Shown here: piece after piece, positions 46,545 to 59,060 of the stretch
Layout of the letters: the number at the start of each line of letters is the position of its first letter
Numbering within the stretch: position 1 is the stretch's first letter
Source of the DNA: Citrus sinensis
Taxonomy: Eukaryota > Streptophyta > Magnoliopsida > Sapindales > Rutaceae
Reading direction: 5' to 3'
Assembly (NCBI RefSeq): GCF_022201045.2
Contig: NC_068559.1
Span: 28,527,501 to 28,591,500, forward strand
Length of the DNA stretch: 64,000 bases
Position numbers and translations under genes: made by a program
The notes under the pieces: generated by a model
What the model was told of the DNA's origin: nothing
The model's input: only the letters and a program-made list of their open reading frames with translations
The model's database searches: none

Positions 46545-48271
46545 TTATGACATCTACTGTCTAACACTATTCTTCTCAAACCAAACTCCTGGGAATTATT
46601 TATTTCTTTAAATATGCCCAAACTGAACCAAAACTTTTTCAAGTCGTGTGAGTGTGGACAAAATGCCCATGCCTGCCCAAAACAAATAAACTGAACAAAT
46701 CAAATAATCAATGGTGGGAACTGGGAAGCAAAATAATTGAACTACTTTCCCCACAAAGGGTAAAGGGTGGGTTGGTGGGGATAGTTGTCCAAATTGGACA
46801 TGTGAATTAAGTGATGTTAGGTTTAATTCTTTTCTGGTAGGTTAGGTTAAGTTGCAAAGTGGAAGAGGTTGGGTCTGAGTTTTTCAAAACGTGAACAATG
46901 CTGGCGGCAGATTGTTTTCAAATATATTCTGTAAACCGACTTGATCCTTCTTTGCTTTTATCTTGATACCATCGAAGGTTGCATAAGATCGTTCATTTAC
47001 CTTTTATTTTAGGGTTCACAGATTGCTTACTGTTAAATTGGAGAAGTAAACTAAAGCAAACTCCTCTGTACCGTTGTCGAAAGTTTTCAGAGTTAAGTGA
47101 GAATTACTTGGGCCAACAGCCCAGCTCGGCCCAAATGTTCTAAATGCACCATCTCAGTTCATATCATCACACCCATCCCTTCCCTTCTCATTAATTAATT
47201 CTATTTATTTTCTGAATTACTCCTCTGCGTCATTTCTGTAAATAGGCTCTTATTCAAATTCATCTTCTCAAACCCAAATTTTGAACAAAAATTGAGATTA
47301 TCCTACGATTAGATTTATTGAAAACTTTTTTTTTGTGATTTTTTAGTAGCCCTTATTCGCAAAATGAAATCCGCTTGAATGGTCCTAATATCCTATAACG
47401 TTAAGTTCTATGTAAAGATAAAATTTCCCAGTTCAGATTCAGCAAAGATGGGAGCTATACAAATGGGAGAAATTCTTGTGAATCTATACCCTAGCTAGGC
47501 GGCGCTTCAAAATTAGAATTTCTCAGCCACATCAAAATGTTAGCCAAAACTCAGGATAATTGTGAACGCTTTTTGGTTTCGATTCACTACCAAAATATTA
47601 CATCAGAGAGTTCAAAAATACGAATTAGAATGATAAATGAGGAAATCCACAAACTCTGCTTACAACAACAATTTTTTTTTTTTTTTAAATTTAGAATATG
47701 GTAGGAAAAAGAAAAAACTAAAAAGTGTTCGACGATGGAACTTAGTAATAATAACTCAAAAAGAGATAAGTCCATGACAAGAAAGATGGGCAAGAAAATG
47801 AATTACGGAGCATCAGTTTTAAAAAGCTCGAATTTTAGAAGCATCACGGCTTCATCAGCTATGAATAATGTTTTTGTATCATCATCTGCTCAGATTAAGA
47901 AGCAAAAACAAATTGCAAAACGAAAGGAACCGAAGAAAAAAAACCGGAAAAATGAAGAAAGAAAAAGGAAAAAGGAAAAACCAAACCAAAACAAACCAAT
48001 AAAAATCTCAAAGTAACCCATGCATCAAGGTCAAGAGGGGAGGCAAGCGCCGTGCAGGTGCAGCGGCCGCAGCACTCCTTTTTATAGACCACGACCCCCC
48101 CGAAACCCTAGCTTGCTAAAAGACCCCATCCAACGACGTCGTTCTTCTGTTCCCATCAGTTAAACGCACCGTCTTACTATAGCACTTTAAACGCAGCGTT
48201 TCGGCTCCCTCCCGCAGGCGGCTTGCGCCAACTCAACTCCAGTCAAAACCGAGTCTCAATAATCTCATCAC
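46545..48271. other. Upstream region of the PPR gene
   Basis: Spacer and promoter. The plus-strand open frame at 47735-48016 is lysine-rich low-complexity sequence with no family features. No convincing TATA box was assigned. Confidence 0.4.
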
Positions 48272-50770
48272 ATGATTAGATTGTTCAATTACAAAACATT
48301 TTCATGCAAACAACTTACACGTCAAAGTAAAATCAACGCATGGCTACGTGGGTTATCAGCTCAAGCAGCTTTATCGACTCAACAATGCAGCAATTCTACA
48401 ACCACACCGATAACATTCTCAGTCTCGGAGTTCAATTCTCATTCCTACGCCACGTCACTTCAAAGCTGTATCCAAAACGACGACCTCCAAACGGCAATGA
48501 CAATTCATTGTCAAGTCCTGAAGAAGGGTAACTGCTTAGATCTATTCGCAACTAACGTGCTTCTTAATGTTTACGTGAAGTTAAACCGGTTACCTGATGC
48601 AACTAAACTGTTCGATGAAATGCCCGAGAGAAATACCATATCGTTTGTTACTACAATTCAGGGTTACACTGTGTCGTCTCAATTTGTTGAGGCTGTTGGG
48701 TTGTTTTCTACACTTCATAGGGAAGGTCATGAGCTTAATCCTTTTGCGTTTACTGCTTTTTTGAAAGTGCTTGTCAGTATGGGGTGGGCAGAGCTTTGCC
48801 CTTGTGTTTTTGCGTGTGTATATAAGCTTGGTCATGACAGTAATGCTTTTGTTGGGACGGCGCTGATCGATGCGTTCTCTGTTTGTGGTTGTGTCGAATT
48901 TGCTAGAAAAGTTTTTGATGGGATTATTTGTAAGGACATGGTTACTTGGACTGGAATGGTTGCTTGCTATGCTGAGAATGATTGTTTTGAGGAAGCATTG
49001 AATTTTTTCTCTCAAATGAGGGCTGTTGGGTTCAAACCGAATAATTTTACCTTTGCTTTTGTGCTTAAAGCTTGTCTTGGATTGGACACCATTCGTGTTG
49101 CTAAGAGTGCTCATGGGTGTGCTTTAAAAACTCGTTATGAAGTGGATCTTTACGTGGCTGTTGCTTTGCTTGATTTGTATACTAAGTCTGGGGAGATTAG
49201 CAACGCTAGGCGTATATTTGAGGAGATGCCTAAAAAGGATGTGATTCCGTGGAGCTTCATGATTGCCAGATATGCTCAGACTGACCTGAGTATAGATGCA
49301 GTAGAGCTGTTCTGTAGGATGAGACAAGCTTTTGTTGCACCTAATCAGTTTACATTTGTTAGTGTTCTGCAAGCTTGTGCAACTATGGAGGGTTTGGATT
49401 TGGGGAAGCAAATCCATTCTCTGGTGGTCAGGGTTGGTCTTCTCTCGGATGTGTTTGTTTCAAATGCACTCATGGATGTCTATGCTAAATGTGGAAGGAT
49501 GGAGAACTCTGTGGAATTATTTGCCGAATCACCAAAGAGAAATCACGTGACTTGGAACACAATGATTGTTGGCTATGTGCAATTAGGGGAGGTGGGGAAG
49601 GCAATGATTATGTTCTCAAAAATGCTTGAGGAGCAAGTTCCAGCAACTGAAGTGACGTACTCTAGTGTTCTTCGCGCTTGTGCAAGTTTAGCAGCCTTGG
49701 AGCCAGGAATGCAGGTTCATTGCTTGACTGTCAAAGCAAATTATGACATGGATGTCGTGGTCGCTAATGCTTTGATAGATATGTATGCAAAGTGTGGAAG
49801 CATCACTGATGCACGTTTGGTTTTTGACATGATGAATGACTGGAATGAAGTTTCGTGGAATGCTATGATCTCAGGATACTCCATGCATGGTCTAAGTGCA
49901 GAGGTCTTAAAGGTTTTTGACCTGATGCAGCAAAGAGGGTGGAGACCTAACAATTTGACTTTTGTTGGCGTTCTATCAGCATGTAGTAATGGAGGACTCC
50001 TTGAGCAGGGTGAAGCTTATTTTAAATCTATGGTAGCGGACTATGGTATTGAACCATGTATAGAGCATTACACTAGTATGGTCTCACTTCTTGGCAGAGC
50101 AGGCCATCTTGATAAGGCCGCTAAGTTGATTGAGGGAATCCCGTTTCAGCCAAGTGTCATGATCTGGCGTGCCTTACTTGGTGCTTGCATAATTCATAAT
50201 AATGTTGAGATTGGAAGACTTTCCGCCCAACACATTTTAGATTTTGAACCCGAAGATGAGGCAACCCATGTGTTACTTTCAAACATATATGCCATGGCAA
50301 GGAGTTGGGAAAAAGCTGCTTCTGTTAGAAAAAGCATGAAAAAAAAAGGAGTGAAGAAGGAACCAGGGCTAAGTTGGATTGAGAACCAGGGTATGGTTCA
50401 TTATTTCAGAGCAGGGGACACCTCACATGCAGACATGAACATCATTAGAGGGATGTTGGAGTGGTTGAACATGAAATCCAGGAAGGCAGGTTATATTCCT
50501 GATCTTAGTGCTGTATTGCGAGATGTGAGGGAAGATGAAAAGGAACGATACTTGTGGGTGCACAGTGAAAAATTAGCTCTAGCTTTTGCACTATTTAAAA
50601 TGCCCCCTAGTAGCCCTATTCGTATCATTAAAAATCTCCGAATATGTGTGGATTGTCATACTGCAATAAAGATAATATCGAAGATAGTACAGCGAGAAAT
50701 TATCATCAGAGATGTCCACCGGTTCCATCACTTTCAGGACGGATGCTGCTCTTGTGGCGATTTCTGGTGA
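48272..50770 (+). CDS. Pentatricopeptide repeat protein, PLS class with DYW domain (At5g13230 type)
   Basis: A single uninterrupted frame of 832 residues, as most PPR genes are intronless. The N terminus is basic and suits organelle targeting ([20 protein letters not shown]). From about residue 50 to 640 it carries P, L and S type repeats, recognisable by phrases such as [40 protein letters not shown] and [13 protein letters not shown] and E+ motifs follow ([26 protein letters not shown]). The DYW domain has the deaminase HSE at about residue 764 and CVDCHT, then CCSCGDFW at the end, so the last tripeptide is DFW instead of DYW. DYW proteins edit C to U in mitochondrial or plastid RNAs. JAZ10 lies upstream on the same strand, as in Arabidopsis (At5g13220-At5g13230). 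The first ATG is used. Confidence 0.95.
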   Translation: MIRLFNYKTFSCKQLTRQSKINAWLRGLSAQAALSTQQCSNSTTTPITFSVSEFNSHSYATSLQSCIQNDDLQTAMTIHCQVLKKGNCLDLFATNVLLNVYVKLNRLPDATKLFDEMPERNTISFVTTIQGYTVSSQFVEAVGLFSTLHREGHELNPFAFTAFLKVLVSMGWAELCPCVFACVYKLGHDSNAFVGTALIDAFSVCGCVEFARKVFDGIICKDMVTWTGMVACYAENDCFEEALNFFSQMRAVGFKPNNFTFAFVLKACLGLDTIRVAKSAHGCALKTRYEVDLYVAVALLDLYTKSGEISNARRIFEEMPKKDVIPWSFMIARYAQTDLSIDAVELFCRMRQAFVAPNQFTFVSVLQACATMEGLDLGKQIHSLVVRVGLLSDVFVSNALMDVYAKCGRMENSVELFAESPKRNHVTWNTMIVGYVQLGEVGKAMIMFSKMLEEQVPATEVTYSSVLRACASLAALEPGMQVHCLTVKANYDMDVVVANALIDMYAKCGSITDARLVFDMMNDWNEVSWNAMISGYSMHGLSAEVLKVFDLMQQRGWRPNNLTFVGVLSACSNGGLLEQGEAYFKSMVADYGIEPCIEHYTSMVSLLGRAGHLDKAAKLIEGIPFQPSVMIWRALLGACIIHNNVEIGRLSAQHILDFEPEDEATHVLLSNIYAMARSWEKAASVRKSMKKKGVKKEPGLSWIENQGMVHYFRAGDTSHADMNIIRGMLEWLNMKSRKAGYIPDLSAVLRDVREDEKERYLWVHSEKLALAFALFKMPPSSPIRIIKNLRICVDCHTAIKIISKIVQREIIIRDVHRFHHFQDGCCSCGDFW

Positions 50771-53700
50771 TTGATGTGCCTTATTGATATCTGGGGGAAA
50801 AGAATTTTCATCATCGACGAAGTTTCTGAGCATGTTCTCAATTTGTTTAGGTGATTGTGAATCCCTGAAAAAATCTGTTAGGTGCATTTTACAAATTATT
50901 GTTTATTAGTTTGCTTTATCTTGATCGATAAATTTTGAGTTGCTTCAAAAATAAAAGAGGTAGAAGTACAAGCAGAAGAATAGAGATCCATTTTAGGATA
51001 ATGTAATTGTATGAATCTGAATTATTAATTATAAAACTTTATTCTTCTTTAAAACCATGTTTTTGCACTGCGTGAAGGCAGGTCACATGCCACAACCTTT
51101 TGACATAAAGATATAGAAAGGACCATGCCTGTACCATTTGATGTATCCCATACCATTTGATGTATCCCATACTGTAAGATTTTGTCTTAATGGCTTCTCT
51201 ATTCTTGGATGGTAACCTGTTTGAACATTTTCTTAATTGAGCTTGCAGACTTATGGTTGATCACAGATCAGAAATCAGAATCTTGGAGGTTGGAATGTTC
51301 TTCCTAGGTTGAATTGTGTGGTACATCGACAAACATTCTTGTAGCTTTTGCATCCAGCAAAATCATGCAATTGTTCCTCTCCCAGCAAGGTAAACTGCAG
51401 ATAATGTGAAGGCAAGATTCTTGGTATTATATATTTGTTTTATGAATGTTGTTCTTCTTAAGGTACTTTTACGTTAGTAGCTTTCTTTTGGTGTTATATT
51501 AGTTTGTATCTGAACTATGGCCTGTAATGGAGAAACAATTGGTTACTGCTAGATTACATTGTATGAATTTGGATCCTCATATTCCGGCCATGTTGGTATT
51601 AACTGTCCATACTCCTCTGGAAAGAATACTTATGGTTAAACAAATAAATCCTAAACTAAATAATACGATAACTCCAACGGTCTAATTGTTGAATCACTTG
51701 ATACTTAAAATAATTTCTAGCAGAAAAAGTATTTATTAAGTCATTCCTTTTTTTGTTCGTGTATTGGATTTCATTGTTTGAAACTTCTCATGCTATGTAT
51801 AATCTACATCAAGAAATTCAGATTTTATATACCTTTATTTGTTGCTTCAAAACAGTTTTAAAACGATATACCGACAGAGCCATGTAACTCATGACTAATT
51901 TTTGCATCATGTAATTTGTTATGATTGTCAAAGGCTAATCTTAGGTTTTTACTTTCCATAAACTTCATATAGACCTAATTTAGTATCTAATGGTTTACAA
52001 TTAATTTATACATCATTTATGGTTGTTTGGTTTTGCACACAGTTGTAGCTTTGGGACCCTTATGTAGCATAGGTTGTCTTTTCATCTAGCCTACATGCAT
52101 ATATATCATTGGAATACATTTTATTTGGGAGCTAATCAATTGAGCTGTGGTGATTGTTGTTGAAAATTCAATTTCTTTGAAACAGTTTCAAACTCACATG
52201 GATCATAGTCAGCTTGAAGGTAGTGACTTTATCTGTTTCTAGTTGTATTTTCTTATTTCCCTCAACAGTTACTTAATCTCATTGCATTCACGGGCTTTTA
52301 CATCTCCATTTCTTGATTGTGTTCACCTCCTTCTTTCATCTTTACCTTATTTATCTCCTTTTGGGTCCTTTCATTGAAATGATCTTTGGCTGAAGAATAT
52401 TAAAATGGTGTTGTATGCCCTTGTGAATTTGATCTGCAAACTCTCTGTCTCCATGTTACATGCTATCTTGTTGCCAGTAGCTGCTTACTTCCATCCCTAT
52501 TTCTGCTATAAATCTTTCTCTTTTTTAATTTTTTTTTCCATTTTTTGCATTTGCTCCTTATTTCTATAGTATTTTGATATTTACTTGGCATTCATGAAAT
52601 ATCTACCTAAAGTCTATCATGACCAGCATAACAAGTGACATATAGCAATTTTACATGATGATGCTGTTCTTTGAACAATCTTTTAATCGTGGGTTTATCT
52701 TTGGAGATTATCATTTTAGACTTTTAGTTCTGACCAACATTCTATTTCACGAATTTTTTGGCATGCGCCGTCATTGTCACTGTTAGGATGTTCACGCACT
52801 AACTTAACGTTATCAAGTCCTTTGTAAAGTGGGATCGTGTTTAGTTTACTATTTTTTTTTCATATTGGTATTTGCATCTATGGTGCAATGATAATATTTA
52901 TGATACATGGCAAAACTTTTATAGCTTCGAACCATAGTAATTTCATACTTTCTTGTGCCTGTGATGTCAGGCTGACATCACTCAGAAAATTCAGTATATT
53001 GATTATTCAGAAAGCCATATCACTAATGTTTGGACTTGGAGATTGCTTCTCATAACATGATAGTATTTTAGGTGGTAGTGGATGGTGCAAAGTCAAAATT
53101 GTTTGGATTACCCATGAAATATCCCTTTCTAGAAATGACCTTGCCTAAGGGAAGTGCTTCCTTTTTCCTCCTAGTTCCTCTGTTGGTTATAGGGCTTGGA
53201 TTGGAGGTTTTTTATCTTTCATGCTGCTGCCTTGGAATTTGCCCGCACACAACTGTTGATTTCCAGTATGAACAATTGCTTCCTACCACAGGTGTTACTA
53301 ATGTTGGTCCCGTTAATTTTGCTGCTGCTTATATTTTACTTCGGATTATGCATGGCAATGTATCCACTCTCTTTTTTGCTGCATAGATTTTGATGTTTAA
53401 TTCAAAGGGACTCATTGAGGGTAAGATGCTGGTACATTAGCAAGATTGAGCTAAGAAAAGAATGGACTAACCAACTAAATGGTGCCTTGTTGCTCCATTA
53501 TTGCTGCTGTCACCTTACTGTTTTTCCCCTATTTAATCTTTCCCACTGGGGCTCTACAATGAAAGCCTCGATGATTCACTTCGATTGAGACATGGAATTC
53601 TCTGGAATGACAGTTGTAGCTTAGGCCATTTGCCTGAATCCTAGAAGTAGGAAACTATCCTTGTTAGAAAATTGTTGATTATGACTTGTGCTTGCTTTTG

Positions 53701-54340
53701 AAATGAGCAAAGGCCAAACTTTGTGAGTGTAAATCTCATGGAAATTCTTTTATATCAGGATGTTGTCAGATTTTACCCTTATGAAAATTTCATCACACTC
53801 ATCAATTTATTTTCTTTGTTGTGCAATTGCACGTTGGCATTTTTTCAGTACACTTTTCTTAAACTAATTTCACTGATTCTATTATTTCAGGTTAACTATA
53901 TTGCCACCGGCTCAGCTTCCGTATATTCAATACACCAACATATATGGTTTTCAAATTGAAGATGAAATTGGAGCTCACTGCATCTTGGTAGCCACACGCA
54001 TTGCGTGGATAAGACAACTTGGAGAATTGCAGAAGTGGGCTAAAGTATGCTTTTGAGCATCTCAATGATTGATTGATCATGATGCTTTTATTATTGTAAT
54101 TTTGTAAACTATTATTTTAGATCCAAAGTTGTGAGCATTCTCTGAACTTGTACATAGAAATTCATCAAAATCTTGTAATTTTAGCTTTGCCTATCCCACA
54201 AAATTTATTAAATTAGACTTCAAATGTACATCATCAAGACTTCCTTAAAACAACTTCAATGCAGGTACTGAAAGAGACGTGAATAATGAATCAAGGCTGT
54301 AAACATGCATGATAACTAATCCCTTGTTGAGCCATTCGGC
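50771..54340. other. 3' flank of the PPR gene and spacer, with weak coding-like pieces
   Basis: The first few hundred bases are likely 3' untranslated region. A 19-bp unit TACCATTTGATGTATCCCA is repeated twice at 51132-51169. From 53072 to 54055 there are open stretches on the plus strand (for example NIYGFQIEDEIGAHCILVAT preceded by a TTTCAG acceptor-like site), but no family is recognised and no start or consistent exon series could be built. Confidence 0.35.
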
Positions 54341-54500
54341 TATAAATGACGAAACATGATTGGTTAAGGCTGAAATCATGGATATAATTTCGCTAAGCTA
54401 AGCTAAGCTGCCAATATATCACTTTTATAAATGACGAGATATGATTGGTTAAGGCTGAAACTATGAGTATAATTTATCTAGCCTAAGCTAAGCTGACAAC
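54341..54500. repeat. 85-bp imperfect tandem duplication
   Basis: TATAAATGACGA(A/G)A(C/T)ATGATT at 54341 recurs at 54426, followed in both copies by GGTTAAGGCTGAAA and a run of CTAAGCTAAGCT. Confidence 0.85.
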
Positions 54501-55730
54501 AAAGTATCCAACTGGTTAATAAAGATGAAAAATCCTCCTCAATCAGTCACGTGCAGAACAATATGCTCACGTTCCGAATCTGAACTCAAAGTTTTGGTGT
54601 AAATAGCAAATTGGTGGGTCTTAATTTATATGTTAATAGCACGGTGAATGAAACATGTAATATAGAAGTTGAATTCTTGCCTAACTTCTAATTTCTATTG
54701 AACCGACTGCCAAGTCAGATTTCAATTGCCAAAAAGTGATTAATGCATTGCTGTACAACTAAATTACTTTTCAGTCTCTTTTCAAAAAAAAAAAATATTA
54801 TACTTTTCAGTCGACAAGCTCTTGGCCCATTCACTTTAATCTGTTTGTACCCCATATGTGATTAGTTATTCAAGTTTGCTTTTCCTTTTGACTTCCATTT
54901 ACACTTTCACACTCATAGACTGTGAGCCTGGAGCAACCACAGCTTATAACTGCCATGCATTTATAAAGTTTCATTATCTTGCCTTGTCTGACGATTAAAG
55001 CCTTCTGGTTTATGTTAACTGAAGGTTTTCTTTAGCTGCAAAACACGAACAACTCCAGATTGGATATGGGCTTCAATCTTTGTTTATCATGATTGTTTTA
55101 TCATCAGTACCACCCAATAATCTCATCTGTCCAGAAAAAGACATGAATATAGCTTCACCGATCATTTTATTACCCTAAAATGAGTTCCCAGGAATGTCAA
55201 TTTACACCATATGAGAATTTCCTTTGGCCAATCGACCATATTTTATGGACCCATATCATTCAACAAGCGATGGCTTTGATGATGGTATCGCATATATAAA
55301 AGTGCCGAGCAATTGGCATCTTGGCAAGATTCACGTTTCATCGTTTCCGTTTTCACCTTTTTATTATGATCAATCAAACGTCGACGTGACTCAACCATGA
55401 CAAATGCCTTCAGCTCCATGCTCTTAGAAAATTAGATTAGATAAATTCGTCAAATGAATTTTAGTTTCCATGAACTAATGGGACCCTTTAAAGAAATAAA
55501 GACAACGGAAGAGAGAAACAAATTTAATTTTGACCAGAATGTTTAACCTCCTCTTTAAGTTTAACAAACGCTCAACTCGAAGAATTAAAGAATTAATTAA
55601 TTACAGGTATTATAATAACACTAAAAGGGCTTTGTAATTACAATAGCCTTTGAAAATTGTACTAAAAAATAATGTGGATTAGTAAAAGATGGCAATGATG
55701 ATGGTAATTAAAAATTATCAAATACGTGTT
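54501..55730. other. Intergenic, no gene seen
   Basis: Ordinary AT-rich spacer. Confidence 0.4.
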
Positions 55731-55860
55731 GATTAAAGGAGTTGTGGGGGTAGTGCGGAGCCCACAGGAGAGCCCCCCCATGAACTTGGGCTTCGCACGC
55801 GCAGCCAGGGGGTCGGGCCCCACGGAAAAAAAAACGAACGAACCCCACGCACGTCCATGC
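55731..55860. other. GC-rich patch of unknown origin
   Basis: About 130 bases of high G+C (for example GCGGAGCCCACAGGAGAGCC and AGGGGGTCGGGCCCCACGG) stand out in AT-rich surroundings. Open frames on the minus strand exist but match nothing known to me. A SINE-like or other inserted fragment is possible. Confidence 0.4.
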
Positions 55861-56330
55861 AAAATAAAATGAAATTAACAAAAAGCATGCGAATTACGAG
55901 GGCGTACGATTGTTTCTCTTGAACCATCAACTACCATATAATAACCTTTTGCGATATATAATATCATGCGCAAGCGCAATAGCGATCGTCATCATTGTTC
56001 TTGTGAGCTCGGTAATCAGTGTCCACGCCTTCGATACAGCGGATAAATTTTCTTAAAGGTGTGGCACAAACATCAATACGGTGTCGGTTTTTCCTATATA
56101 ATTCTGTGTTATGTATGTATTATTTTGTACGTCTTTGACACTTTTTAATATTATAATTGGTCTAAATCATGCTTAGATTATATAGGCAATCAAGAATTTG
56201 ATGACAACTGTGAATATGCACGGTGATATGCATGAAAGGTATAATAATACATATCTATACACACACAATTGAGCTATGGAAACGTGCGGAGATATATGTA
56301 GCACTTGATACGAGGTTATAACTGCTTTTC
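55861..56330. other. Intergenic, no gene seen
   Basis: Spacer. Confidence 0.4.
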
Positions 56331-56355
56331 GTTAGGGTTTAGGGTTAGGGTTTAG
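56331..56355 (+). repeat. Short interstitial telomere-like tract
   Basis: GTTAGGGTTTAGGGTTAGGG followed by TTTAG contains about three and a half plant telomere units (TTTAGGG) in slightly variant form. It may be a telo-box regulatory cluster or a double-strand-break repair scar. Confidence 0.7.
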
Positions 56356-58419
56356 TGCCAACTCGATTGAGCTAAGCTGCTGGGATTCATCATTTATTGC
56401 TGTTTAATTTGTCTTATGTGTTTATTATTATTATTATTATTATTAGGAACAACTTTTGTGGGTGTGCAAATTTTTTAATTTAAATAACTTGTTGCCTTAA
56501 AAAAAAAATTAGAAACCCCAGGGGCATTGATGGTATAGGGCAAAGAAATTAAAGTAAAGACATTCTTGAGATCTTTGTTCAATGTGGACAAATTAATTAG
56601 TTGGCAAATTTGAGGAGGGTTTGGTATAACATGCAAGCCAATTAGCTAGTGGAAGGATTAGTAGACATCAATGCTAGCTCACAGAAGTTCCAGATATGCG
56701 ATGAGAATTAATAGATTGATGAGATTACTCTGAATATATTTTTTTTAAGTTAACATTTTTGGTCTAGGCAATTAGTTTTTTAAATTTAGTTATTTATGTA
56801 GAACGCATATGTCCACTATGGCTTGCCTTCACTTTTAAAGCAAAACAACTCATTGGAATCATATAAAAAAAATTATAATAATATTCTGTACTCGTGACTA
56901 TTCTGGTGCTGTATGTATTCTTAAATTTTTTGATTATATATAATGCAACATCATGACATCTTCCTCAATTTATGTTTTGTTTGCCACTCAAAATAAATAA
57001 ATATATTGATTTTGTTTAATTTTACCCATTAAAAGTTAGGGTTTGCTTTTATCATTTACATTATGGCTCATTGATTATCATATCATTCCTTGTATTCAGA
57101 AAGCAGCCATGAAAATTGTCATCAAGTATGAGTGAGAAGAAAGGAAAGACAAAATGTTTGGTTGCCTTGCAAGGCCACTTGACATAAATAAAGTCTAATC
57201 CCACCCAAATCTGGGATATTAAATTTTTCCTTTTTTTCCATTTATTATGTGAATTAATATGTGTTTGGATGCAAAAATGTAAATATTTTATTTTTTTCAA
57301 ATAAAGTTCATGTGAAACTTAAGTCGTAAAGTAAAAACAATAATGCAAACTGGATGATTGGTGGCAGGATCCTGAGCTGAAATATTTGGAAACTGATCTG
57401 ATAAGCGGTAGATTTTGGTACAATTGATTGGTGGGATTATGCTGAAAATTCAAAGATATGAAATTTTATGATCATTTGCATATGAATTTTATATGTATAA
57501 ACGATTGGTTAATCTGACAAACGAAAAGATTTGTACAGATTTAAACGGATATAATTAGAGACAAGGGACCTGAACGGCTCTCATTAAAAAAAAAAAAAAA
57601 AAGGCTATCCAATTAGAATACGTGTGAGCTTGACCAAGAAAGGAACCCAAAATAATAATAGTAATAATAATAATAAGAAAATGTATGGGGGGGGGGGGGG
57701 GGAGAGAGAGAAGCAGTGGAAAAGGGAGAAAAAGAAAACGTAAAGGGTGATGATCCAAGTCAATTTGAGTGTAATTACGAGTACCCTTTTGGTAGTAAAA
57801 CTAATAATAACAAATGGATGAAAATAATGATCAAAAGCAGGAAAGTGGTAGGTTTGTAAAGAAAGAAAATCAGAAACCAGCCGGCCAAGAAAAAGAAAGA
57901 GGGCATATAATATATTAATATCTCATGTCAAGCAAAAGATAAGAATCAGAAATTATGAGGTATTTGTGATGACGGTGAGTGGGAAGCAGTGAAGAAGAAA
58001 AAGAAAAGGATTCAATTCAAAAGAGTGGAATATTTAGGGTTTTGTGACATGCAAAAGAATTAATGCAGGCAATGCCTTGTTTGTTTGTTTGTTTCAGTTC
58101 AATTACTTTATAAATTATAGTGAGTGCGTTCGTAAATTCCTATGCATGTGATGTATGTGCCTTGATCGAATCAATTAAGCAAAGCGTGCCTGAATTCTCA
58201 TAGATGAACGAACAATCAACTCTGTCAACTGGACTGTTTCAGCCTGATGCCATGTATATTCTATACATGTTTTATCAGAGAGTGATAACTCACATATAAA
58301 ACACAAAAAAAAAGAACTTATTAATCAATCGTTTTTGTAAGATTCTTTATCCTCGTGCCAAATGGCAGCCTTTTCAATCTTGAGAATGTTTAGCACATCT
58401 CTCTTCATTGAATTAAGAG
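56356..58419. other. Intergenic, no gene seen
   Basis: Spacer with an ATT microsatellite (about 56424-56446), an A run at 57585-57602, an AAT tract near 57650 and a G run (about 57687-57702) followed by GAGAGAGAG. Confidence 0.4.
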
Positions 58420-59060
58420 CTAATTTAGGATTGCTTTTTAGGGGCTTAGTAGTGATTTTAAAAATTTTAAAGTTAATTTTAGTGTTTGAGGAAAAAAATT
58501 AAAATTACTTTTGAAAAGAAGGGAATGAGTATCTTTTAGATTCTGATTTTAAAAATCAATTTTATCCTAAATATCCTTAAAATTATTACCTAAACCTAAA
58601 ATTATCCTTATTAAAATTGGAAATAAAATCATTATTTTAATAAAATTTTATTATAATTCATCAATATCAATTTATTAATATCAATTTTTTTGTCGAATTA
58701 TTATTAAATTTTTTCACTATATTATAAATTTAATTATCAATTGTTTTAAGATAAAAAATAAAAATAAATAAAATCAATATATTATAAATTATAATACACA
58801 ATTAAAAATATTATATGTACATGTTTTTATATGTACAAATAAATTTTATTATACATTATTTACATTTTAGTCATTTGATTTCTCTCAGTAATTTAATAAT
58901 AAAACTTACCAAGCATCCATAACTGCTTTTAAAACTCATAGTACTTTTGAAAATAAAATTTACCAAACACTTAACCGATTTTTTTTACAGTTAATTATTT
59001 TTACAGCACAAATAACAATAATTATTTTAGAAGTTACAACATTTTCAATTTTACCCTAAG
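58420..59060. mobile_element. Possible degenerate MITE-type element
   Basis: The left part TTTAGGATTGCTTTTTAGGG and a right part that, inverted, contains GTGTTTGGTAAATTTTATTT and GCTTGGTAAGTTTTATT resemble the ends of common plant hAT-type MITEs. The interior is AT-rich. Termini and duplication are not defined. Confidence 0.25.

Noticed and set aside
47735-48016. Plus-strand 93-codon frame upstream of the PPR gene
   Set aside because: Lysine/asparagine-rich low-complexity translation, no family features, lies in the PPR promoter.
48590-49417. Minus-strand frames inside the PPR gene
   Set aside because: Antisense shadows of a long coding exon.
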